Below, in pieces: positions 54,340-64,000 of a DNA stretch of 64,000 nucleotides. This stretch comes from Albula goreensis (lineage: Eukaryota > Chordata > Actinopteri > Albuliformes > Albulidae), in NCBI GenBank assembly GCA_022829145.1, contig CM040748.1, positions 1,907,501 through 1,971,500 on the forward strand. The letters are read 5' to 3'. The notes beneath the pieces were generated by a model, which was not told the DNA's origin, searched no databases, and was given only the letters and a program-made list of their open reading frames with translations. Numbering within the stretch: the stretch's first letter is position 1; the number at the start of each line of letters is the position of its first letter. The position numbers were made by a program, and so were the translations under genes.

Positions 54340-54562
54340 ACACACACACAAACACGCACGCATGCTCACATGCACGCACATACAAACACACACTCATACA
54401 CACACGCACACTCATGCACATACACACACAAACACACCCATACACTCTCATGCACACGCACGTACACGCATGCACACACAAACACACACTCATGCACATG
54501 CACACAAACGCATGCACGCGCACATATATACACACACGCACGCACGCACGCACACAAACACA
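54340..54562 (+). repeat. Degenerate (CA)n region with GCACGCATGC variants
   Basis: Imperfect CA sequence mixed with CATGCACA and CGCACGCA patches; cryptic simple sequence. Open frames across it are artefacts. Confidence 0.92.
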
Positions 54563-54720
54563 CAGAGGAAAGAATCATGTGGTTGGTGAGCTGGTAGTGC
54601 ATGTGAGACACCGTTCCTGCAGGTGAGATATGATAAATGTTACAGTGTTAAATGCTTGCTAAAAACCATCACACCTGCCCATACAACTGGTTAACCAGCA
54701 CAGTGTAAGCAGCCAGAATG

Positions 54721-55070
54721 GAAGCAGGTGTGGTAGCAGTGGGTGTGGTAGAGACAGGTGTGGTAGCAGTGGGTGTGGTAGAAGCAGGTGTGGTAGCAGG
54801 GGGTGTGGTAGAGACAGGTGTGGTAGCAGGGGGTGTGGTAGAAGCAGGTGTGGTAGCAGGGGGTGTGGTAGAGACAGGTGTGGTAGCAGGGGGTGTGGTA
54901 GAGACAGGTGTGGTAGCAGTGGGTGTGGTAGAGACAGGTGTGGTAGCAGGGGTGTGGTAGAAGCAGGTGTGGTAGCAGGGGTGTGGTAGAGACAGGTGTG
55001 GTAGCAGGGGTGTGGTAGAGACAGGTGTGGTAGCAGGGGGTGTGGTAGAAGCAGGTGTGGTAGCAGGGGG
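54721..55070 (+). repeat. 30-bp minisatellite near the SNX29 PX exon
   Basis: The unit GAAGCAGGTGTGGTAGCAGG then GGGTGTGGTA (with GAGACAGG variants) repeats about 12 times. The hexamer TGTGGT occurs 23 times by my count. The array lies in the intron, about 110 bases beyond the donor of the SNX29 exon, and on the minus strand reads as CCACACC repeats. Open frames on both strands come from the period of 30. Confidence 0.97.
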
Positions 55071-55179
55071 CATGGCACGCCCCTTTTGGAGGGTGTGGCG
55101 CTTCCCTGTGATGGGTGTGTTTGAAGCGGGCGCAGTGGGAGCAGGCGCAGTGCGACAGAAGCAGGTGACGGCCACTCAC

Positions 55180-55319
55180 TGGCAGAAGGGCAGCAGCTGC
55201 AGCAGGGTCTCCTTGGTGGGCCGGGCACTGAACTCGGGCAGGGTCTGGATCAGCTTGTTCATCACCATGCGCAGATAACACTGGAGCTGCTTCCGCCTCT
55301 CCTCCACAAACCGAGCATC
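55180..55319 (-). CDS. snx29: SNX29 internal exon: C-terminal part of the PX domain
   Basis: Read on the minus strand, this exon encodes 46 complete codons plus two bases. It starts DARFVEERRKQLQ and ends PEFSARPTKETLLQLLPFC. This closely matches, from memory of the family, the end of the phox-homology (PX) domain of vertebrate sorting nexin 29, including the FVEERRKQLQ helix and the KETL-QL-PF segment. PX domains bind phosphoinositides on endosomal membranes; SNX29 itself is poorly characterised. Splice signals fit: the acceptor is TGTACTCAG before the first codon (phase 0), and the donor is CA|GTGAGT at 55179. The donor splits a codon after its second base, which the terminal exon completes as CAG. 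The reading frame is open throughout and rich in GC-ending codons, unlike the flanking intron. A 30-bp minisatellite begins about 110 bp past the donor. The preceding PX exon was not found in the window, so the gene is partial here. I am very sure of the family and slightly less sure of the exact acceptor. Confidence 0.93.
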
Positions 55320-55353
55320 CTGAGTACAGAGTCACAGAGATCATCTGTCACAA

Positions 55354-55472
55354 AAACACACACACATATATATATACACGCACACTCACATTCACACACA
55401 CAGACATACAAACACACACTCACACATACACACACGCACACACACAGACATACATACATACACTCTCACCCA

Positions 55473-55555
<83 letters not shown>
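55354..55555 (+). repeat. Compound CA/TA microsatellite, pure at its end
   Basis: ACACATATATATATACACG and imperfect CA patches are followed by a pure (CA)n run at about 55479-55555. It lies just upstream (on the minus strand) of the SNX29 exon acceptor. Confidence 0.95.
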
Positions 55556-55558
<3 letters not shown>

Positions 55559-56094
55559 TCTCACAAGGGCTTGAGAATGTCCATTAAAATGAGGTCTAAG
55601 AGCAGTCTCCCCACCTATCTGATAACATAACAAAGCCCAGTGGGTGAGATCTCTTACTTGGGATAATGGTTTCATTCAGGAGACACAAATACACACTGCT
55701 GATTTTCTGCATAAAATTCACTGTGCATAGCTCTTATATTGTTACATTACCAAGCCTAAACTAACTCAAATTAATCAAACCGCAACACACTTGTCAGCAC
55801 AACATGTAATAACCTGTCCACACCAGTACATACAGGTTAATGCACATGTGAAAACTATATTTAGCCTCTATGGCACTTTGAAAGCATTGTAATTTCAAGA
55901 ATGTTATCAATTGGTTTAATGAATAAAGGCATATGTACATATGAGGAATATTGAGGTGTTTTTATGCATGTTTGTGGATTATGGGATGGTTACTCCTACC
56001 CAGTGCATCAGTCACAATGTGATTTGGGTTGTGCAGACTGTCTCTAATGAATGGCTCAAGGATCAAAGCCATGACCCAAAACCACGATCTGCTA

Positions 56095-56320
56095 CTGCTG
56101 TTGCACTGACATGCAGGAGCTGCATGCTGCGCAGGGAAGCTCAGACTCTGCTGTTGCACTGACACGCAGGAGCTGCGCGCTGCGCAGGGAAGCACAGGCT
56201 CTGCTGTTGCGCTGACACACAGGAGCTGCGCAGGGAAGCGCAGGCTCTGCTGTTGTGCTGACACACATGAGCTGCACGCTGCGCAGGGAAGCGCAGGCTC
56301 TGCTGTTGCACTGACACACT
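56095..56320 (+). repeat. 54-bp minisatellite, about 4.5 copies
   Basis: Units starting TGCTGTTGCACTGACA lie at 56095, 56149, 56202, 56248 and 56301. The third copy has lost a CGCGCTG-like segment and is 46 bases. GCTGCGCAGGGAAGC is the conserved part. Confidence 0.93.
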
Positions 56321-56531
56321 GACACTGACACAGCAGTCAGAACAGCCTTCATCAGCTGAGCAGTGTACCTCTCATAAGTGACAAGACAATCACATTCAGC
56401 CAAAAAAAAAACTATATCAGAAAGACAAAATGAGAACACAACCTAATCATTAAATCCTACAGCTTCAGGGGGAACCTTCCTCCATAAGACTGAGGAGAAC
56501 TGACATGCGTATGTTCTCCAGGGTAAATTAA

Positions 56532-56627
56532 TCAGCTGACACAGGGAGTGAGGAAATCAGCCAATCAGACCACACAGGAAGTGAGGTAGCAACAGCCAAT
56601 CGGATGACACAGGAAGTGAGGTAGCAA
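56532..56627 (+). repeat. 35-bp tandem repeat with CCAAT and GGAAGTG motifs
   Basis: Two close copies (56558-56592 and 56593-56627) contain CAGCCAATC and ACACAGGAAGTGAGGTAGC. A third, more diverged half-copy (ACACAGGGAGTGAGG) precedes them. Confidence 0.92.
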
Positions 56628-58235
56628 GCCATGTTTAACATGGCTGTTCGCCGGTCAGGTAATTGAGACCGCAAGTCTGGGCGACAGAGTTGTAATCTGC
56701 AGCCAGGTGGGCCGAGTGACAGATGAGAGATGGGCTCTCTTCCATGTGTCATGCATGTTGAGCTCCCAAACCCTCTCACAAGCACTCTCAAATGAGGTTA
56801 ACAAGGTTTCCATCCATTTTACAGGAGCTCCTTTGACAAAAGGGGGAAAAACAACTGACCGCATTAAAATGGAGATTTTACCAAAGACATTCAAAGGTTT
56901 GTGTTGTGATGCCTTACAGCACTCGTGTTTGGGTACGGTTTGAACTTATACTGTAATATGCATCATTATATACTTCATAGACGTGACAGAATGCATAAAA
57001 GCTGATTATCACAGAAGATGTGCTGACAGGATTGATGCTGTCACATTCACTTCCCCACGAGGGAGGGCGCTTGCCAAGGCTAATTTAATGGCTCCCCTCA
57101 GATCAGTGCGCTCTCTGAAACACCCCTGCTCCGCTTTTCTGACATGAAACCCAGAAGACCATCCCAGGGTGGGCACAACACAATCCTGTTTGTCCGAAGT
57201 GAAAATGGCTCACTGAGAGAAACCGACATGATGGTGGGGGGGGTGGTTTGGACAGATTTAGCAATCGATCGCTCCAGTCCCCCCCTCCATGGCGTGAGCG
57301 TTCGATATCTCTGCCACGGGCTCCGTGGACTGAACTGAAGTGCAAAGACAGCGTGGCTTAAACGGGCTTTGCTGACGTCAGTCCCTCCAGAAGAGCAGCA
57401 CGACTGAGCAGAAGCCTTCAACACTTTCAGAGGAGAGAGTCACAATAGAAAGAGCACTTTAACAGGACTTAAAAAAGCTTTCCATTTTCTGGCATCAAAT
57501 AACCTTAAACAGGGAACAGTATCTCAGTTGTGTAGTTGTATTTTGTTGCTGGACGTAGAATGTGCAGTTTTTTAAATTTGGTGCTCCATTTAATGTGGGC
57601 ACTCAGGAATCTCAGGGGTTCCAAGGGAAAGACGACATTTCAGGTTTAGAGCTAAACGAGATCACAACAGATCTGATTACTAACGAACGCACACTGGTAA
57701 TCCATGGAGAATAATGAAAGTGGTAAGGTAAGGGGAGAAGGGAAGCAGAGGGACATTGTGTTATACATGTAAAAAAAAAAAAAAAAAAACTGATATTAAA
57801 TACCATTCAGCCCAGATACAGACTAAAGGGTGGAGGACAGTCTGAGCAGTCTCTGAGTCTTTGAGGGTGACATAGATGTTGTTTTCTCTGGTCTCTTTTC
57901 GATAAATATGTTTATATCTACAAAGCTATAAAAAATGATCTATAACTGCAGATTAGTACAGTACCGAGGTTAGCAGTCTTTTCACTGTATTATCACTATT
58001 TCTGTAAAAATGACTTCTCACTTCCTTATTTGGTGGCCTTTGAGTCACTTCCTGTCTAAGCTCCGCCTCCCCACCTCTGTCAGTGCAATGCCCCTCTTCT
58101 TGTCTACACCTGGTGCCTTTCACTCCCATCTCTGCTGCCATCGCAGAACAGCAGAGCTCCACACCAGCCCAGCCTGAGCACCAGCTCCCTATCTCTGCCT
58201 CCGCCTGCCTGCAGACAGCCCACGCTTTTTATTCA

Positions 58236-58510
58236 TCAATTAATTTAACCAGGAAGGTCAACAAAGAACACGGGGGGGTAACGCCCCAAATCTCTTGAAA
58301 AAGGTTGATGGGATCTTTAATGACCACTATAAGTCAGGACCTTGGTTTAACGTCTCATCCGAAGCACAGCACCTTCTACGGCACAGTGTCCCTATCACTA
58401 CTGGGGCATTGGAGTTCTCTTTAGTCCAAGGGGAAGAGTGCCCCCTACTGGCCCACTGACACCTCGTCCTGCAGCAACTGAGTTTTAACAGTTCTCCCAT
58501 CCATGCCCTG
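58236..58510 (+). mobile_element. Fish interspersed repeat (GTCTCATCCGAAG type)
   Basis: The motifs GGTTTAACGTCTCATCCGAA, TACTGGGGCATT, GTGCCCCCTACTGGCC and the preceding TTAATTTAACCAGGAAGG occur in the same order in a repeat that is abundant in fish genomes, as I remember it. The family name is uncertain and the ends are approximate. No coding capacity was seen. It lies in the upstream SNX29 intron. Confidence 0.5.
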
Positions 58511-59286
58511 GCAGCTCGTCATTAGAGGTGTATCAGACTCTGTAAGACCCTTAGTCCACTGGGAAAGCTAAAATGACACAAAACTCTGAACTAACCTCCC
58601 AACTGGATAGAACAGACAGGAAGGCAGAGTGCAGACACTTAAGCACCAAAGCCAGTCTGGACAGGGCTCCCTAGAGCATGATCCAAGCAAACTCACAGGA
58701 GTATCAAACCACCTCCATGATGAAAGCAATCCGCCAGGGCTAGGGCCTGTCTCCAGGCAGAGAGGGAGATAAAAGAGACAAAAGAAAAACAGGAGAAATT
58801 GGCAGAAAAGAGGCCGAATAAGTAAGAGACAAGAAGAGAAACAAGGAAACAAAATCCAAAGCAGCATGGAGTAAAATAAATCCAAAAATGAACGAGGAAA
58901 GCCAACAAGCTTGGATCTCCCTTAATCCAAAGTGCAACCAAAAAAACAGACAAAAAATGAGCACATGCATACAAAAATTGTACCAGAACTCAAATCTACA
59001 TCCCTCTGTTTTAGAGTTCATAGCGTCCCCTTTAGAGTACAACACGCTGGTTTTGTGTTGCTCTTGTTGCTGGATCCAAATGAGAAATGGGGCCAGAAGC
59101 TAAGCGGCTTTTTAAATTCGGATATTTTTTATCAATGGCTGTTTTTTATTAGAGAGCTTTTGTGGGAATATTGATCCGTGCTCACTGATGCATGTGTTAC
59201 GTTGCTGTTTATTGATGAGGGCAAAGAAGTGGGAAGTAACAGGTCGTGTGCGTGGGTCTAGGATATTTTGATTTTTTATTTTTATT

Positions 59287-59346
59287 ATTGCTGAGAGTCC
59301 CACAGTGATGACACACTATTGCTGAGAGTCCCACAGTGATGACACG
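59287..59346 (+). repeat. 31-bp tandem duplication
   Basis: Two copies starting ATTGCTGAGAGTCCCAC (59287 and 59318) are identical until the last two bases. Confidence 0.95.
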
Positions 59347-62149
59347 TTCTCTGGCTCAGTTTTAGACTCTGTGTGGTGCGTCACCCAGACTCCCCCAATT
59401 CTGCTGTCGTCTACTCCGTCGCTGCAGTGTGTCATAATTCCTCGCCACTTACACACAATATAAATACTGAACCCAACAGGAGCTCTTTCAACTGAACACA
59501 TACAAAGGGATGTGTGGTTCCTCAAATCATCCAATCCTGTACACCCGCCCTCCCTAAGGGATGCTGCTAGACTCGAGGCACTACTGGGGCACAGGCCCCC
59601 AGCGCTCACATCCTCACGCATGCAATTTATGATACATTTTTAAAAACTAGTTATTTTTCATGAACTGTACTGAGGCACAACAAAATATTACTGGGGCACG
59701 TGCTCCAGAAAATAGGGTCTGGTGACAACCCGTGCTGAGACCCCTGCTAATTTTGTCCAGTTCCTTCGCCCTCAGTGGTCAGTCGCCCTTTGGCCCTTTG
59801 CAGTGGCCGTCCACGTCGTCCTCTTTTCTACTCTGCCACACCATGTTCTGTTTTGTCGCTTCGCATTACTGTTTCTGCCACTCGAGATCTCTGAATCGAA
59901 GGCTATAAACGCTGCTTTCCCAGCTGGCTACCTTAATAATGCAAACTAAAACAATGCCCACTAAAAGTCCCATTCATTAGCAAACCTCAGTCACAACACA
60001 TTATCGTCAAGCAAAAACACCTCATGCTAAACGAGAAGTAAGGTAAAACAGAGGGTGAAAAATCTTTAATTATTAACAAATACAATTTATGTCACTCTAA
60101 AAAAGAACATATGGATGAAGTGTATATGTAATAAAGCATTTATATATTAAGAGTATAAAAACATATGACTGGCACACTTCAGGAAGATTCAGAAAAAAAG
60201 GATTCACAAATTAAACTACAGATCATGAGAAATATTTTATGCTCAAAATATTTGGAAATTATATATCATATTGTTTGTTGTACACAGTATACAATGTTTA
60301 TAAAGCACTTACGCTTTCATCAGGGCAGCAGACTGTATATTTGTATTTTATGATTTATATTTGTATGTTACTACAGATCAGTCATTCTGATTTCCTGCCC
60401 TCTGATCTCTTGTGCGGCAATAATGTCCAAAAACATCCACTGACTGAAACGCATGGACTGCAGATCAAGGGTATGGAAACGTTCCAAAAAACCATAAAGT
60501 TCAAAAACAGTCATGAAATATTCATGACTGTGATTATTATTTCGACTATCAATTTACTGATGGCCTTTACCAATGATTGAAAAGTACATGTGAGGGAAGA
60601 GATGAGGTCTGCGGCGCAGTGCGGCTTGTTAACATTGTTACGGCTGTAGTAAAAGCCCCTAGTGCCCCCTAATGAAGCAGGCCCTCATTATATCCAAGCT
60701 TGCAATCAGAGGGCGGGAGATGAAGACAAATTCAGCCATAGATGCAATTAAGGTCTGCTTTATTTGCATAGTGAAGATTATTGGTTGCTGTCATCCATCT
60801 CTGCGCATATCCTAAAGAGTGCTGCGGGAAATTCCAAGTGTCATTATGCCTTAAGTACAGAGTTGCATTATTTATTTTCCTAGCACCGCTACCCTGTGAA
60901 ATACAAACGGTAATTTTTTATAGAATATCCAGCGAGATGCTCAGTGAGGCACCTCAGGTTAAGTAGTGGAACAGTAGCAGCTCCACCCCTAAGACCTGTG
61001 CCGGTTACCCTCTGATTAAAGTCACTTTGCACATTCGCAACGATAAATATAACCACGAGCATCCATTCCACAAGTGCATCTTGGGAAGGGTCTATACCAC
61101 ATCCTAACTTCCAATACCCCTGAGTAAGATTCAATGTGACCCCCCAGCCAGTAAACACTCCTCCTTCACACCCTAAATTTCACTCCTTCTTTTCTGTTTC
61201 AGAGTCACTTCTGGCCAAAATCCTCTCAGCCCCAGCTTTGCTTATTTGTCATAAGGTATGCATCTAGACCCTGTCCACTCATGAGAGTTCCTTTTTTTTT
61301 TTTTTTTTTTAAACATGTTCATTTTTGCTCCCGGATTTTAGACTGACCATCAGAATTTGCTCTTCTACGACTTAAATCATTTAGTTCCGCCCCCTTTGAA
61401 CATTGTTCTGAAAATGGAAACAATCAAATATTCAGCGTCTTGCGTTGATGAAGCCATGTCTACTGTACCCCTCTGAGGGGTATTAGCCATTTCACCAGCA
61501 CAAAATTAGGAAGCTGGTTTTAATCCTCACAAATCCAACCACTCAAGGTTTTCCCTTCATCAGTTCTGATCTGGTGAATCACACACTCCCTCTTATCTAT
61601 TTGCGCATATTGAATAAACCGCTTGACTTCATCATCTTATTGGAGAATGCGTATAATTGCAAATGTGGTAATCAGATGTAAATATACTGGATTACTTTCT
61701 GACGGGAAGAGTAAACAGCGCCTGACACACACAGAGCTCTCAGACAATGAGCAAACGGAAAACACAAGCCAGCCCATCAGTTCTCAAATGCCAAAAGATT
61801 TAGTCCATATAGCTCATATTCCATTTCTCAAGACATTTCTTTTTTTTTTTTTTATATGACATATATGTATGCAGGGCTGGCTGCTATGTTCCCCCAGCCA
61901 GAGATTTCATTCTGAATTCTGGCCAAACGCAGCTCAGACTCGTCTCCACAGTGCCGGTGGCCAGGCCTGCTGTAATGGGGTTTCTTTTAAACTCAGTGTG
62001 AGATTGAATACCCTTCTTTCCCCTCCTCATTGCCACTAACAAGTCTATTTCACAGGCTGCAGCCCCTCCACCGCTACAGCCAGGCTTATTAGCCTCTCTG
62101 TACGCACACGAAAGCTAATTTTCTGCATAATGCAAGCACGTGCACACAG

Positions 62150-62151
<2 letters not shown>

Positions 62152-62200
<49 letters not shown>

Positions 62201-62227
62201 CACATGCTCACATACAGGTGCTGGCAG

Positions 62228-62268
<41 letters not shown>

Positions 62269-62341
62269 CTCACATACAGGTGCTGGCAGGCGCACACACA
62301 CACACACACACACACACATGCTCACGTACAGGTGCTGGCAG

Positions 62342-62372
<31 letters not shown>

Positions 62373-62493
62373 TGCTCACATACAGGTGCTGGCAGGCGCA
62401 CACACACACACACACACTCACATACAGGTGCTGGCAGGCACACACACACACATGCTCACATACAGGTGCTGGCAGGCACACACACACACACAG
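62152..62493 (+). repeat. Compound array: ATGCTCACATACAGGTGCTGG units separated by (CA)n
   Basis: About six copies of a constant block (GCTCACATACAGGTGCTGG then CAGGCG or CAGGCA) alternate with CA runs that shrink from about 50 bases to under 20 along the array. Long open frames here are repeat artefacts. Confidence 0.96.
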
Positions 62494-62882
62494 GTACATG
62501 CATGCACACAAATGCACACAAGCACGCAGGCGTGAGTGGACACATGCACACACAGGTGCGCAGGTCACATTCTCACGCACATGCAAACACAGATACACAC
62601 ACAGACCCACATGTCCATGTGCACGCCCCCATGAGCATTTACAGAAGACTGCGCTACCTGAAAAACATAACTGAAGGGCACTGAAACGAAATGAAAACTC
62701 TGATCTATTTTATTTAAAAACTGGAGAAATTACAGCACGTTGGAAGTGCTATACTGCAAATGAGGAACTAGACAGGACTGTGAATTTTCTTTTGATATTT
62801 TTAAGCTGACTAAGCAGACGCAGAACTGAAGCCAAGGGTATCAATAGATCAATCAATCAATCAGCCATGAGACAGCCGTCAG

Positions 62883-63451
62883 CATGACGTGCCGTTGTTC
62901 CGGCGAGTGTCTTCAGAGCGGAGACGGAAGCAAGGGACTGAAAAATGTCACAGGAGCGCTGACGAGCAGCGTTACGGACGAGTAAGCACAAAAGTTTCGG
63001 GCTCCGAGAACGGGACAGATGGTCTGGAGAGCACAGGCTGAGACCGGTGCCAAAACCAGATCGCGCTCCACGGCAGAACCTGGGACCCTGATTCTCACCT
63101 GATGTCGGCCGGCGCAGGGAGGAGGTGGTGGGGGAGGAGGGAACTACGTTAGCACAGGGAGCGAGAGAGGCGGTACGTGGCAAGCCGATTGGATTCAACA
63201 TGTGTTCCGACATGGCCTTCGGAACGACGCTGTCAGAAGGCGTTTGTGTGCGGCCGCTTCTCCCGGCCCCTCCGCCATATGTCTGAGGTGCGCGTTCTGT
63301 ATGCATTAGGCGGCACAATGTTAACTGCAACGGTGGAGGCTACATGCGAGAGCGCTGAATTATTAACCGCGCGCCTCGCACTCAAAGGTGTGCATGGAAA
63401 CATCTGCCGCGTCCAAAACATCACGATGAAAGAACGCACAGGGCATGAAGG
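62883..63451. promoter_or_regulatory. CpG-rich intronic block, possible internal promoter or enhancer
   Basis: I count about 50 CpG dinucleotides by eye across roughly 570 bases, far denser than the AT-rich flanks. On the minus strand a good donor-like site, ACATCAG|GTGAGA, lies at about 63098. A minus-strand ATG at about 63213 (ATGTCGGAACACATG) opens a frame that reaches it. This could be an alternative first exon of SNX29 or of an antisense or nested transcript, or a conserved enhancer. The frame leaves the donor in phase 1, so it could not splice directly in frame to the phase-0 exon at 55319. No coding call is made. Confidence 0.35.
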
Positions 63452-64000
63452 CGCCCTAATGTCCTTAAAGCTGAAGTGCTGAGAGCGTAATTATGAGTCG
63501 GACTCCTGCAGTACAGACTTTCACCATCTGACAGTTTCAGCATCGCGCTTCTGTGGGATGTTTAAAATAAATAAATAAATAAAAAATCACGTTCTTCATG
63601 CTGGAGATATTCTGAAATGTAACAGGTCTATCTCTCTGATATTATTCATAACACCGCAAAACCTTTTCTTCTTTTTTTTTTTTTTTTTTTTTTCAACTTG
63701 ATAAAAAATGTATAATATGGCAGGATAGGAACCATAATTCTCCAGAGGTTCCATTGGTATTTTTGAGGAAATCTAGAGTATGGTGCTGAAAAACTTGACG
63801 TTGGACTGATTTAGCATGGCAATGTTAAAAGCGAGCTGACAATCAATGAGAAAGCCAGTGCATTGCAGGGTGTCGTGGGAGATTGAGTCATTCTGAAGGG
63901 GGAGACATCAGACTGGGCGGGAGAAGGCAAACTGTCTGCGACTCTGACAACACGGGCCTTTAGCATAACACATGTCAAAGGTGATGGCACCTTAAGAGAG

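Larger units (their letters stand above)
46586..55179 (-). other. Last coding intron of SNX29
   Basis: This intron of about 8.6 kb is bounded by GTGAGT (donor, 55179 side) and TTCACAG (acceptor, 46586 side). Apart from the tandem repeats listed separately, I see no exon in it. Non-repeat stretches at 49.5-51.3, 51.6-54.3 and 46.6-47.7 kb contain only short shadow reading frames. The concentration of minisatellites in it is high: arrays at 47.7, 48.4-49.1, 49.1, 49.3, 51.4, 54.3 and 54.7-55.1 kb. Confidence 0.85.
55320..64000 (-). other. Upstream SNX29 intron (partial, runs off the window)
   Basis: This sequence lies 5' of the PX-domain exon on the minus strand, so it should be intron of SNX29. 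I searched it by eye for the preceding PX exon and did not find it. That means the intron is at least 8.7 kb, in keeping with the very long introns known for this gene in mammals. It holds simple repeats, short tandem duplications, a fish interspersed repeat near 58.3 kb and a CpG-rich block near 63 kb. The rest (for example 56.7-58.2 and 59.4-62.1 kb) is AT-rich non-coding sequence with nothing recognised. Confidence 0.75.

Noticed and set aside
54659..55344. Minus-strand frames of 168-217 codons rich in TTPATTPVS
   Set aside because: They are the translation of the 30-bp array. One such frame overlaps the SNX29 exon but in a different reading frame from the conserved one.
62089..62684. Cysteine- or histidine-rich frames up to 184 codons
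   Set aside because: They arise from the CA-spaced compound array; the apparent cysteine richness is a TGTG artefact.
62857..63330. 157-codon minus-strand frame over the CpG-rich block as a gene
   Set aside because: There is no family resemblance, and open frames are expected in CpG-rich DNA. It is kept only as a possible alternative exon in the findings.

Overview
This window is vertebrate nuclear DNA, most likely from a ray-finned (teleost) fish. It is gene-poor and AT-leaning, with spliced exons and very long introns. It contains short interspersed elements of the kind common in fish genomes and is unusually rich in dinucleotide microsatellites and minisatellites. No bacterial-style operon, CRISPR array or intact mobile element was seen.

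One protein-coding gene can be supported. Two exons on the minus strand encode the C-terminal end of sorting nexin 29 (SNX29). A 140-bp exon at 55180-55319 encodes the last part of the PX domain. The terminal coding exon at 46456-46585 encodes the tail ending NPEPQSGDL-stop. The two exons join in phase through a GT-AG intron of about 8.6 kb. A plausible 3' UTR runs to about 44870, where two AATAAA signals lie close together. Everything above 55320 is therefore an upstream SNX29 intron, and no earlier SNX29 exon was found before 64000. Everything below about 44870 is downstream intergenic DNA.

Layout: 1-44869 is intergenic and carries microsatellites, about ten tandem-repeat arrays, degenerate SINE or LINE-tail copies, a promoter-like block near 34.6 kb and one exon-like open block at 2032-2151. 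44870-46585 is the SNX29 3' end. 46586-55179 is the last coding intron, which holds several unrelated minisatellites; one of them starts about 110 bp downstream of the splice donor. 55320-64000 is the upstream intron, with more arrays, a fish interspersed repeat near 58.3 kb and a CpG-rich block at 62883-63451.

The long open frames in this window (for example over 26.8-27.5, 29.4-30.9, 47.6-48.2, 54.7-55.2 and 62.1-62.7 kb) arise from tandem repeats whose units lack stop codons. They are not annotated as genes. No clearly novel biological system was recognised. The most interesting leads are the RUNX-core-like repeat next to the SNX29 exon, the adjacent 21-bp and 42-bp arrays, the CpG-rich intronic block and the candidate exon near 2.1 kb.
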